64,000 nt of DNA, from assembly GCA_036652735.1 (NCBI GenBank), contig JAVVVI010000003.1:1-64000 (forward strand), read 5' to 3'. Position 1 is the stretch's first letter; each line of letters starts with the position of its first letter. The notes below the pieces were generated by a model. That model was not told where the DNA came from. It saw only the letters and a program-made list of their open reading frames with translations, and did no database searches. Of the stretch, positions 7,620 through 15,651 are shown in pieces. Both the position numbers and the translations under genes were made by a program. Source of the stretch: JAGOGN01 sp036652735 (GTDB lineage Bacteria; Bacillota; Clostridia; Lachnospirales; Lachnospiraceae).

Positions 7620-8897
7620 ATGGAATTAACGGCAGAGGAGCAGAAGATGCTGGATGGGAGCCGAGGAAAGGGAAACCGGCTTGCAATGGAGATTCTGGTA
7701 AAAATGGGAGAGCTCTATGGTGCACAGCGATTCCTTCCGGTAAAGAATGCACATATAGATGCAGCAGCCTATACAACAATTTGGGATGCAGGAATAGAGT
7801 TCTTGGAGTTACTGGCAGAGCAGGGAGCAGCATTTGCAGTTCCGACAACCATTAATCCTCTTTCACGAGATATTCAGCAGTGGGAAGAATTAGGTACTTC
7901 TTCCGAATTTGCAGCGAAAAGCAAACGAATAGAAGATACCTATTTAAGAATGGGAGTTCTGCCAACATGGACCTGTGCACCGTATCAGTGTACCAATGTT
8001 CCGGGATTTAAAGAGGTTGTAAGCTGGTCAGAGTCCAATGCTGTGAATTATGTAAACTCAGTCATCGGTGCAAGAGCAGAGCGATTACCGGATTTAGTAG
8101 ATGTATGTTGTGCTGTCACCGGAAGAGTTCCGGAATATGGACTTTATCTGGACAAAAATCGCAGAGGTGACAGCTTATTCCTTCTGGAGGGGTTTGATGA
8201 CACCTGGTTTACAGATAGTGTGGATTATGCGGTGTTGGGTTACTATGTTGGTGAAATTGCGGTGAATAAAGTTCCGGTCATTGAAGGACTTCCATCACGA
8301 ACAGGACCGGATAATCTCAAAGCTTTTTCCGCAGCGTCCGCATCAGGAGGAGCAGTTGCCTTATTTCATGCGGTTGGATTTACACCGGAAGCGAAGACGA
8401 GAGAAGAGGCATTTTTAGGGAAAGCAGATTATAAAACATATCTGGTAACACCAAAAGAGTTGTGTGATATGGAACAGCGACTGAATACAGCCGTTACAAA
8501 TAAGGTGGATCTGGTTCTAATGGGATGTCCCCACAGTTCGGTAATTGAGATGACTGAGGTTGCGGAACAAATAAAGGGAAAGCATGTTATGGATGGAACA
8601 AGATTCTGGATTATGACCAATGAGACTCAGTATAATCTTGCCCTTCGTAAGGGAACGGTAAAGATTCTTACGGACGCAGGAGTTGTGATTACCAGAGATA
8701 CCTGTATGATGGAAATGGATGAAGGAAGTGGGCGCTGGAAGGGACAAACGGTGGTGACAAACTCCGGAAAAGTGGCACAGTACGCACCCGGTATTAATCA
8801 GGTTCATATTCGTATGGCTTCCACGAAAAACTCCGTGGAGGCGGCAGTCACCGGACAGTTTACAAAGGAGGAGAGACATGGTTATCACGGATTATAA
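7620..8897 (+). CDS. Aconitase X catalytic subunit (DUF521)
   Basis: 425 residues covering the large domain of aconitase X (DUF521). Typical stretches are GELYGAQRFLPVKNAHID, NPLSRDIQQWEELG, CAPYQCTNVPGFKE, SGGAVALFHAVGFTPEA and LVLMGCPHSS. Several conserved cysteines could bind the iron-sulfur cluster. Characterised bacterial members dehydrate cis-3-hydroxy-L-proline to delta1-pyrroline-2-carboxylate; an archaeal relative acts on phosphomevalonate. The third gene here belongs to the family that reduces pyrroline-2-carboxylate to L-proline, which favours the hydroxyproline role. The 3' end overlaps the small-subunit gene by 20 bases. AATGGAGG precedes the start. Confidence 0.9.
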   Translation: MELTAEEQKMLDGSRGKGNRLAMEILVKMGELYGAQRFLPVKNAHIDAAAYTTIWDAGIEFLELLAEQGAAFAVPTTINPLSRDIQQWEELGTSSEFAAKSKRIEDTYLRMGVLPTWTCAPYQCTNVPGFKEVVSWSESNAVNYVNSVIGARAERLPDLVDVCCAVTGRVPEYGLYLDKNRRGDSLFLLEGFDDTWFTDSVDYAVLGYYVGEIAVNKVPVIEGLPSRTGPDNLKAFSAASASGGAVALFHAVGFTPEAKTREEAFLGKADYKTYLVTPKELCDMEQRLNTAVTNKVDLVLMGCPHSSVIEMTEVAEQIKGKHVMDGTRFWIMTNETQYNLALRKGTVKILTDAGVVITRDTCMMEMDEGSGRWKGQTVVTNSGKVAQYAPGINQVHIRMASTKNSVEAAVTGQFTKEERHGYHGL

Positions 8898-9291
8898 AGT
8901 AATTGTAGAAAAAGAAGTATCCGCACAGGCGCTGACAACAAGTACTTCCCTAAGTTTCTGGGGTGGAGTGGATCCGGCAACTGGAAGAATACAGGATATT
9001 CATAATAGCCTGAATGGCGAGAATTTAACAGGTAAAGTACTATGTATTCCCTATGACCGTGGCTCCTGTTCCAGCTCCGGTGTAATGCTGGAGATGATTC
9101 GACGGGGGACAAATCCGGTTGCAATTTTATGTATTGAAGCAGAGGCGGTGCTTGCACTGGGACCGATTATTGGAGAAAAGATGTATGGCCGAACCATTGC
9201 AATGAGAACGGTCTCGGAAGAACTTTTTTACCGGATTTCAAATGGAAGTATCATTACTTTTACAGAAGATACGATTGTTGTTGAAAAATAA
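8878..9291 (+). CDS. Aconitase X small (swivel) subunit (DUF126)
   Basis: 137 residues matching the swivelling domain of aconitase X (DUF126). The motif IPYDRGSCSSSGVML supplies the conserved active-site serine region, and GRIQDIHNSLNGENLTGKV is typical of the fold. It works as a heterodimer with the catalytic subunit; in other bacteria the two are fused. The ATG lies inside the end of the large-subunit gene, after AAAGGAGGAGAG, giving a 20-base overlap and probable stoichiometric synthesis. Split subunits match the arrangement reported for some hydroxyproline dehydratases. Confidence 0.9.
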   Translation: MVITDYKVIVEKEVSAQALTTSTSLSFWGGVDPATGRIQDIHNSLNGENLTGKVLCIPYDRGSCSSSGVMLEMIRRGTNPVAILCIEAEAVLALGPIIGEKMYGRTIAMRTVSEELFYRISNGSIITFTEDTIVVEK

Positions 9292-9310
9292 AAGAAGGCA
9301 GGAGAAAAAG

Positions 9311-10300
9311 ATGTTACTTTTATCAAAAGAAGATATAAAAAAGGTTTTTACCATTAAGGATGCCATTGAAGCAGATAAAAAGGCATTTCAATTGATTTCA
9401 AAGGGGAGCGGTAAGGTTCCGTTACGGACCAATATTCAGGCACCAAAAGAGGAAGGCTGTTTCTTGTTTATGCCGGCTTATGTTGAAGAGATGGATACAG
9501 CGTCCTTGAAGATTATTACGATTTTTCCACATAATATTGACCGGGGATTGGCTTCCTCATTGGCACAGGTACTCTTATTAGACGGTAACACAGGAATGGT
9601 GATTGCGGTGTTAGATGGGACCTATGTAACGCAGCTGCGTACCGGAGCGGCTTCAGGAGCAGCGTTTGATGTCCTTGGAAAAAAAGAGTGCAAAATCGGG
9701 GCATTAATTGGAACAGGTGGACAAGCTGAAACACAGCTTGCGGCCATGCTTGCAGTAAGAACAATTCAGGAAGTCCGTGTATATGATTTAAATTATCAGC
9801 GTACAGAAGAATTTGCAAGGCGTATGCAGACGGAGCTAAAGTCTTATGGCACAAAGATTATAGCGGTGAAATCCTCAGAGGAGGCCATTGATGATGCAGA
9901 TCTCTTAATTACGGTTACACCATCTTCAAAACCGGTATTTGATGGGAAAAAAATCAAAAAAGGTGCTACAATCAGTTGCGTTGGAGCATATCAGCATCAT
10001 ATGCAGGAAATGGATCCTGCAATTCTGCCTCGGGCCTCAAAGATTTATTTTGATTCCCAGGAAGCAGTCCTCTCTGAGTCAGGAGATATCCTTCTTCCAT
10101 TGGAAGAAGGAATTATAACAAAAGAGGATTTTACAGGGGAGATCGGGGACGTAATTTCCGGGAAGCTGGTTGGTCGTGAAAATGACGAAGAAATTATTGT
10201 CTTTGAAACGGTTGGAGTTGCCACACAGGACCTTGTAACAGCAAAAGAAATCTATGATAGAGCTGTAAGAGCCGGTATTGGATTGGAGTTTCAAAATTAG
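9311..10300 (+). CDS. Ornithine cyclodeaminase/mu-crystallin family reductase
   Basis: 329 residues of the OCD/mu-crystallin family, with a Rossmann segment at GALIGTGGQAETQLAAML, the substrate-side region RTNIQAPKEEG, and TQLRTGAASGAAFDVLGKK. Relatives include ornithine cyclodeaminase, alanine dehydrogenase and delta1-pyrroline-2-carboxylate reductase. Placed directly after both aconitase X subunits, it most likely reduces pyrroline-2-carboxylate to L-proline with NAD(P)H. The start at 9311 is set by AGGAG; an upstream in-frame start at 9242 would lie inside the previous gene. The stop overlaps the stop of the convergent GGDEF gene by three to four bases. Confidence 0.85.
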   Translation: MLLLSKEDIKKVFTIKDAIEADKKAFQLISKGSGKVPLRTNIQAPKEEGCFLFMPAYVEEMDTASLKIITIFPHNIDRGLASSLAQVLLLDGNTGMVIAVLDGTYVTQLRTGAASGAAFDVLGKKECKIGALIGTGGQAETQLAAMLAVRTIQEVRVYDLNYQRTEEFARRMQTELKSYGTKIIAVKSSEEAIDDADLLITVTPSSKPVFDGKKIKKGATISCVGAYQHHMQEMDPAILPRASKIYFDSQEAVLSESGDILLPLEEGIITKEDFTGEIGDVISGKLVGRENDEEIIVFETVGVATQDLVTAKEIYDRAVRAGIGLEFQN

Positions 10301-11799
10301 ACTTCCATCAATTCATCTGTAAGTTCAATGACATAATAGGTTCCTTTACCATTATGTTTGGCAGTATATAAGGCACGATCAACTGTCTTATACAGGTCCT
10401 CATAGGATTGCTGTGGATTTAAAGTAGTTGCAATACCAATGCTGCAGGGGGTAATGTCTTTTTGATTATCTTTACCAATATTTGCAATCTCCTGTAGCAG
10501 TGCCTCTGCTTTTTGGATCAAAGTGACGGGGTCTTTCAGGTTAGGAAGGAAGATTCCAAACTCATCACCGCCTAAGCGACCAAGAAAATCATCTTCACGG
10601 AAAATGCGTCCCATTGCAAGGGCGGTTTCTTTTAATACATAGTCGCCATAGGGATGGCCATAGGTATCATTAATGGATTTAAAATTATCTAAATCCAACA
10701 TTAACAGAGCATTTTTTCTTCCGGGACGCAGATGGGGAAGTGCTTCCTGAACAAGGTTCTGAAAGGCCAGTTTATTCAGAATCCCGGTTAGGGAATCATT
10801 TTGCATCCGTTGCGTTAGTTCCAGCAGATCGTGTTTCTGTTTATCAATGTTGGAGAACACACCAATGCCATTTATCGGAATGCCATCACTGTTATATTGT
10901 AAAAAAATACGTGCAACATACCAGGAAAAAATCCCTGATTTATTCTTTATTCTTAATTCAGTTTCTCCATTGTGTTTATTTGCCAGACTATTTTTCATCA
11001 TATCCATAAAAATAGGCGCATCTTCTTTATGAATGTCGGAATGTTCCAGTGTTCCATTATTTGAAAAACAGATAGAATCATTTAAAATATCCCACTCAAA
11101 GAGGATATCCTGGGACTGTTCCATAATGATTTGGTGCTTTTCTAAATTTATTCGAAGAATTTCCTGTTCTTTTTTCAGCTGTGCATTCATTTCACGAATT
11201 TGTATTTTTTGATCCAATTCGGTAAGGGTATGCGTGTATCTGGTAATTGAGATGAAAATAGATACGATCAATGTAATGAAACTATTTAAGATGGTTCCAG
11301 TGCTTATAAAGGGGAAAGATAAGAATAGGAATAAAATAAAACTGCTGAGATAAATGATAATAGTATGGCAGGGTCTCATTTGTATAAAGACAGAGATCCC
11401 AAACAGTGCAGTCATAAATACAATAATTCCACTGGAGCTTGAGGTCATTAAATCGTAACTATTCAGAACCACATGCCATAGAATCCAAAAAAAACTGGAT
11501 AAAAGGTATAAGAAAGACAGGGCAGTTTCTTTCTGTATCAAAATGCGTTCCAGCACAAGAACAACAATACCGCTTAGGAATAACGTACAGTATAATCCAA
11601 AATAAATACGATTATTTAAGGTACTTAATCCCGCACGGGAAAGAAACAGAACCCTGGAAATGTTAATCAATTCAAAAAGAAAGATTAGACATATAATTAA
11701 TAGAATCGCGGAATGGTTTTTTCTTAAGGAATCTTGAAGATATGTTTTCTTTAATTCTTCCGACGGTGTATTTTTATTCCGTAGTTTGTATATTGACAT
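10297..11799 (-). CDS. Membrane PAS-GGDEF diguanylate cyclase
   Basis: A 500-residue protein. About six hydrophobic helices (roughly residues 28-205) are followed by a short coiled coil (QKIQIREMNAQLKKEQEIL), a PAS/PAC domain (about 230-345) and a GGDEF domain (about 350-495). The signature GRLGGDEFGIFL is intact and LDNFKSINDTYGH precedes it, so it should make cyclic di-GMP from two GTP. GAGGGG lies 7 bases before the ATG at 11799; the open frame to 11844 is not supported. The gene lies between proS and the hydroxyproline operon, on the proS strand, 48 bases after proS, so it may be read from the T-box transcript. Confidence 0.92.
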   Translation of the reverse strand: MSIYKLRNKNTPSEELKKTYLQDSLRKNHSAILLIICLIFLFELINISRVLFLSRAGLSTLNNRIYFGLYCTLFLSGIVVLVLERILIQKETALSFLYLLSSFFWILWHVVLNSYDLMTSSSSGIIVFMTALFGISVFIQMRPCHTIIIYLSSFILFLFLSFPFISTGTILNSFITLIVSIFISITRYTHTLTELDQKIQIREMNAQLKKEQEILRINLEKHQIIMEQSQDILFEWDILNDSICFSNNGTLEHSDIHKEDAPIFMDMMKNSLANKHNGETELRIKNKSGIFSWYVARIFLQYNSDGIPINGIGVFSNIDKQKHDLLELTQRMQNDSLTGILNKLAFQNLVQEALPHLRPGRKNALLMLDLDNFKSINDTYGHPYGDYVLKETALAMGRIFREDDFLGRLGGDEFGIFLPNLKDPVTLIQKAEALLQEIANIGKDNQKDITPCSIGIATTLNPQQSYEDLYKTVDRALYTAKHNGKGTYYVIELTDELMEV

Positions 11800-11847
11800 G
11801 GCTAACCCCTCTTTATTTCTTTTGTGTCGCTTGAAAGAACGCAAGGT

Positions 11848-13581
11848 CTAGTTATCGGATGGACGGTTTTGTTTGAGAGCGGATGTAACGAACTCTATGG
11901 TCTTTTCTTTTACTTGATTCGTTGGAACTTTTAGTGAGAGCGTTTTATCTCTTGAAACAAGCTCGCAACAATCCTCTTTTAGATTTCGTGGACTGACAAT
12001 AATTCGAAGTGGAATACCCAGTAAATCAGCATCGGAGAACATAATTCCTGCACTAACAGCACGGTCATCATAGATTACTTCAATACCGGACTGTTGCAAG
12101 GAGTCATATAGAGCATCGGCACAAGTTTTTACTTCTTCGTTATCCGGACGCACGGCGCAGATATGAACTTGCCAAGGTGCAATTGACATGGGCCAAATAG
12201 GACCAAAGTCATCATGATGTGCTTCACATACAGAGGCTGCAAGCCGCCCAACTCCAATGCCGTAACAGCCCATAATTGGGTAGTCAGAGTTTCCATCCTG
12301 ATCAATGTAAGACATATTCATGGCTTTTGTATATTTTGTACCAAGCTGAAAGATATTTCCAACTTCGATACCTCTGGAAATTTGAATGGTTGGTTTTCCA
12401 CAGCAAGGACAGATTCCGCCATCCAGAATTTTGGCAAAATCCAGATAGTTTATCTCCCCAAGATCCCGCTCTAAATCAAGTCCTGTATAATGGTATTCGG
12501 AAACATTTCCGCCACAGGACAGATTGTTTGTATTCTTTAAAGATTGATCATATAATACCGTGAAATCACCTTGCAGCTTGTATGGACCAATGTATCCGGC
12601 ATTTAAGCCACACTCCGGTGTAATGATTCCTGGGTGAAGTTCACATCCCAGATAATTACTTAATTTTGTTTCGTTAATATCCAGGTCACCACGTATAAAA
12701 GCAACAACAAAGGAGTCATCTGTATTTCTTTGATATACAACTGCCTTGCAGCTTTTTTCCTTGCCGGTATGAAGGAAGGAGCAAATATCTTCAATGGTAT
12801 GGACATCCGGTGTGTGGACCAGGGTCAGCTCATTGGATACAGCATCTTTTTCATTGCAGATAATGCTTTCAGCAGCCTCAGAGTTGGATCTATAGTCACA
12901 GTTAGTACAGATAGCAAGGGAGTCTTCGCCAATGGGTGTTAATAGCATAAATTCATGTGACAGATTGCCACCCATCATTCCGGAATCAGAAGCAACAGAG
13001 ATTACTTCAGGAATGCCAGCACGTTCATAGATGCGCTCGTAGGCTTTAAAACAGCGGTCATAATATTCTTCCAGATCTTTTTGACTGGTATGGAAGGAGT
13101 AGGCATCCTTCATTGTAAATTCTCTTACGCGAATCAAGCCTGCTCTTGGACGGGCTTCATCACGGAATTTTGTTTGAATCTGATAAATCATAAAAGGGTA
13201 TTTGGAATAGGTTTGACCATATTCCCGTACCAATTGAACAGAAGCCTCTTCGTGTGTCATACCAAGTACAAGAGGAGATTTGTTGCGATCAGTAAAACGC
13301 ATAAGTTCTCCACCGATGCTTTCATATCTGCCGGATTCCTGCCAAAGAGATGCTGGCATAACCACAGGAAACTGAACTTCCTGACCATCAATTGCATCCA
13401 TTTCTTCTCGTATAATCTGTTCGATTTTACGTGTGATTCTTCGTAGCGGCATATAGGAAGAATAGATTCCATTTGCCACGTATTTCATGTACCCTCCTCG
13501 GATCATTAAAGCATGACTGTCAATGGAACAGTCTGCAGGTCTTTCTTTAAAACGCTCACCTACTAATTTTTCAAGTTTCAT
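11848..13581 (-). CDS. proS: Prolyl-tRNA synthetase, bacterial type
   Basis: 577 residues, the full length of the bacterial class II enzyme that charges tRNA-Pro with proline. Motif 2 is FRDEARPRAGLIRVREFTMKD and motif 3 is MGCYGIGVGRL. The editing insertion that clears Ala-tRNA-Pro lies between them (about residues 225-400), and the anticodon-binding domain is C-terminal (from about APWQVHICAV). TAGGAGG sits just upstream of the ATG. A T-box riboswitch lies directly before the gene, so expression should rise when tRNA-Pro is uncharged. Confidence 0.97.
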   Translation of the reverse strand: MKLEKLVGERFKERPADCSIDSHALMIRGGYMKYVANGIYSSYMPLRRITRKIEQIIREEMDAIDGQEVQFPVVMPASLWQESGRYESIGGELMRFTDRNKSPLVLGMTHEEASVQLVREYGQTYSKYPFMIYQIQTKFRDEARPRAGLIRVREFTMKDAYSFHTSQKDLEEYYDRCFKAYERIYERAGIPEVISVASDSGMMGGNLSHEFMLLTPIGEDSLAICTNCDYRSNSEAAESIICNEKDAVSNELTLVHTPDVHTIEDICSFLHTGKEKSCKAVVYQRNTDDSFVVAFIRGDLDINETKLSNYLGCELHPGIITPECGLNAGYIGPYKLQGDFTVLYDQSLKNTNNLSCGGNVSEYHYTGLDLERDLGEINYLDFAKILDGGICPCCGKPTIQISRGIEVGNIFQLGTKYTKAMNMSYIDQDGNSDYPIMGCYGIGVGRLAASVCEAHHDDFGPIWPMSIAPWQVHICAVRPDNEEVKTCADALYDSLQQSGIEVIYDDRAVSAGIMFSDADLLGIPLRIIVSPRNLKEDCCELVSRDKTLSLKVPTNQVKEKTIEFVTSALKQNRPSDN

Positions 13582-13647
13582 ACTGAACCTCCTAATTTTA
13601 AAATTTATAATTACAGATAGAAATTATTTATTTTGCCGGAACAAACT

Positions 13648-13905
13648 ATAAAAAAAGCCCTAAGCATAATAAATAATCAGCTTAGGGCGAACCATTCATA
13701 AGTCCGCGGTACCACCTAAATTCGGAATTACTCCGCTCTTTTCCATACAAGACAATTGCTTATAGGGACTCTCTGTAACGGGAGAACCCGGTGATACTTA
13801 CTAAAAAAATAACTTTTCGTTGGGTATACAGCTCAAAGAGAGGTTGGGCATTTCTTCATTGGAGGCTTGCAGCAACCGCCTTTTCTCTGAAAATCCAAAA
13901 TGCTT
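13648..13905 (-). ncRNA. T-box riboswitch for proS
   Basis: Read on the minus strand, the leader contains the T-box sequence AATTTAGGTGGTACCGCGG (13722-13704), whose bulge pairs with the uncharged tRNA 3' end. A terminator hairpin GCCCTAAGC/GCTTAGGGC (13688-13657) and a T-run follow. Stem I is visible upstream, with an AGAGA/TCTCT base, the GGTTGCTGCAAGCC distal part and a specifier region reading GCCCAAC at 13849-13843. CCC (13848-13846) or CCA are both proline codons, agreeing with proS. The 5' limit is approximate. Confidence 0.92.
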
Positions 13906-14046
13906 ACTGGTTCTTATCACAGCTTTTTAATATATGAAGCATTATGCCATAAAAAAATAAAAAAGTCAAGAACTATGCCGGGTTTAAGGGAACAGAATTT
14001 CTATGGCCGCATATCCTATTATGACGAAATGAAATGGAGAGATTGT

Positions 14047-14466
14047 ATGAATTGCGATTGTAATATGAAACCGGCAGGTCATGGGCCAAAACCATATGTG
14101 GCAAATATTCCATGTATGGCAGAACAAAATCATGAATTTTGCAAAACTGTTTGGACTGGCCAGCATTTGAAGATGAATGTAATGAGTATTCCGGGCTGTG
14201 AAGAGACCGGCATTGAAACCTGCCCAAATACAGATCAAATTATTCGAGTAGAGCAGGGAAAAGGCATGGTAAAAATGGGAAACTGTAAGCATCAATTGGA
14301 TACCCAGCATTGTATTTGTGAAGGGGACTGTGTGTTCGTTCCGGCAGGAACCTGGCATAATTTTATAAATATAGAGACCTGTCCATTAAAGCTGTCGGCA
14401 GTCTACGCACCTGTAAATCATTGCAAAAAGACAGAAGAACCGGATTTTTGCCACTGCAGAGGCTAA
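14047..14466 (+). CDS. Cysteine-rich cupin protein
   Basis: A 139-residue single-domain cupin. The core runs from NVMSIPGCEETGIETCPNTD through VEQGKGMVKMG to VFVPAGTWHNF, giving the two cupin motifs with possible metal ligands. Fourteen cysteines, many near the termini, are unusual for an intracellular cupin and resemble cross-linked spore-coat or metal-rich proteins. The start at 14047 is chosen because GGAGA precedes it and because the longer frame to 13900 would overlap the T-box region. A terminator follows, so it is a one-gene unit. Substrate and location are unknown; a spore role is only suggested by composition. Confidence 0.75.
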   Translation: MNCDCNMKPAGHGPKPYVANIPCMAEQNHEFCKTVWTGQHLKMNVMSIPGCEETGIETCPNTDQIIRVEQGKGMVKMGNCKHQLDTQHCICEGDCVFVPAGTWHNFINIETCPLKLSAVYAPVNHCKKTEEPDFCHCRG

Positions 14467-14499
14467 GATGAACGGGATTTTATAACGAAATAAGAAAAG

Positions 14500-14546
14500 G
14501 AACACCGAATTCGAATGCACTTAATCCTGAGTCCGGTGTTCTTTTT
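14500..14546 (+). terminator. Intrinsic terminator after cupin gene
   Basis: GAACACCG and CGGTGTTC form the stem, with a 26-base loop region, followed by TTTTT. Confidence 0.75.
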
Positions 14547-14564
14547 GTGCACCGGCAGTCAGCG

Positions 14565-14593
14565 TTGATTTTGAGAAAATCATGTGATATAGT
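14565..14593 (+). promoter_or_regulatory. Promoter of the DUF1232 gene
   Basis: TTGATT and TATAGT are separated by 17 bases, about 47 bases ahead of the start codon. Confidence 0.6.
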
Positions 14594-14639
14594 TAAGAAC
14601 AGTAATAAACTTAACCTTATAGATAGTAGGAAGACATAT

Positions 14640-14993
14640 ATGAAATTAAAAGAAAGAGCAAAAGAATTAAAGCAGAATATACCATTTATTTTCGCAGCGA
14701 TCCATCATCCCCATACCCCCTGGTATGCCAAGGCACTTGCAGGGATTACCATTGGATATGCCCTGTCACCCATAGATTTGATACCGGATTTTATTCCGAT
14801 CCTTGGATATCTGGATGATATTATTATCTTACCTGCACTGATTGCACTGGTAATTCATTTGATTCCAAAGGAAGTATTTCAAGAATGTAGAAATGAAAAA
14901 AAGAAGTTACAAAAAAAATGGTATTATGCAATACCCATTGTTCTTATTTGGATTTTAATATTTTTTTTCTGTGTACTAAAATTTATGCGATAG
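14640..14993 (+). CDS. DUF1232 (YkvA-like) membrane protein
   Basis: A 117-residue protein. The DUF1232 core is HPHTPWYAKALAGITIGYAL followed by SPIDLIPDFIPILGYLDD; the SPIDLIPD motif is the family signature. It has two hydrophobic segments in the core and a C-terminal helix (IPIVLIWILIFFFCVL). Function is unknown across the family. The start at 14640 has AGGAAG upstream and leaves the promoter outside the gene; the open frame to 14547 begins before the promoter. Confidence 0.85.
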   Translation: MKLKERAKELKQNIPFIFAAIHHPHTPWYAKALAGITIGYALSPIDLIPDFIPILGYLDDIIILPALIALVIHLIPKEVFQECRNEKKKLQKKWYYAIPIVLIWILIFFFCVLKFMR

Positions 14994-15089
14994 AAAGTGC
15001 GAAACAAGAGTAAAAACAAAAAAAGTGCAAATACTGAAACCATCAATGGTAGCGATTTCAATTAACTTTGAACCGGCTCTTTAATAGTT

Positions 15090-15118
15090 TTGAAATAAGT
15101 CGTAAAATGTAGTATAAT
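15090..15118 (+). promoter_or_regulatory. Promoter of msrA and the GTPase fusion
   Basis: TTGAAA (15090-15095) and a perfect TATAAT (15113-15118) are separated by 17 bases, 26 bases before the msrA start codon. Confidence 0.85.
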
Positions 15119-15144
15119 AGAAGCAGATTGGAGGGTGAAGGAAA

Positions 15145-15651
15145 ATGAAAGAACTATACTTGGCAGGTGGATGCTTTTGGGGAACCGAGCACTATCTTCA
15201 GAATGTAAAAGGAATTATAAATACAGAGGTTGGGTATGCAAACGGGCCCTTGGAACACCCATCCTATGAGCAGGTGTGCGAGGATAGCGGACATGCAGAA
15301 GTAGTAAGGGTAGAGTATGAGGAACACAAGATTCATCTTCCATTTCTCTTATCGCTTTATTATGATGTCATCAATCCTACCGCAGTAAACCGACAGGGTG
15401 GTGATACCGGACGACAATATCGTACCGGAATCTATTACGTAGAGGAAGAAGACAGAAGTATTATTTTAGAATCCATAGGACAGCTGCAGGAGAACTATGC
15501 AGAGAAAATTGCAATAGAAGTTCTGCCATTGGAAAATTATTATAAGGCAGAAGATTATCATCAAAAATATTTAGATAAAAATCCCAATGGTTATTGTCAT
15601 ATTGGAAGAGATAAATTTGAAAAGGCAAAGCTGGCTGAGGAACAGGTATGA
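15145..15651 (+). CDS. msrA: Peptide-methionine (S)-S-oxide reductase
   Basis: 168 residues, the usual MsrA length. The catalytic cysteine is Cys10 in AGGCFWG. Other MsrA marks are GYANG, YEQVCEDSGHAEVVRV, INPTAVNRQGGDTGRQYRTG and YHQKYLDKNPNGYCHI. It repairs S-oxidised methionine using thioredoxin. The TGA stop overlaps the ATG of the next gene (ATGA), so the two proteins are translationally coupled. Confidence 0.97.
   Translation: MKELYLAGGCFWGTEHYLQNVKGIINTEVGYANGPLEHPSYEQVCEDSGHAEVVRVEYEEHKIHLPFLLSLYYDVINPTAVNRQGGDTGRQYRTGIYYVEEEDRSIILESIGQLQENYAEKIAIEVLPLENYYKAEDYHQKYLDKNPNGYCHIGRDKFEKAKLAEEQV

Noticed and set aside
7570..9157. Long antisense open frames opposite the aconitase X genes
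   Set aside because: They have no ribosome-binding sites and unlikely protein composition, and they mirror strongly coding plus-strand genes.
13900..14046. A longer N-terminus of the cupin starting at 13900
   Set aside because: It would overlap the T-box region and contains poor protein sequence. The start at 14047 has a ribosome-binding site.
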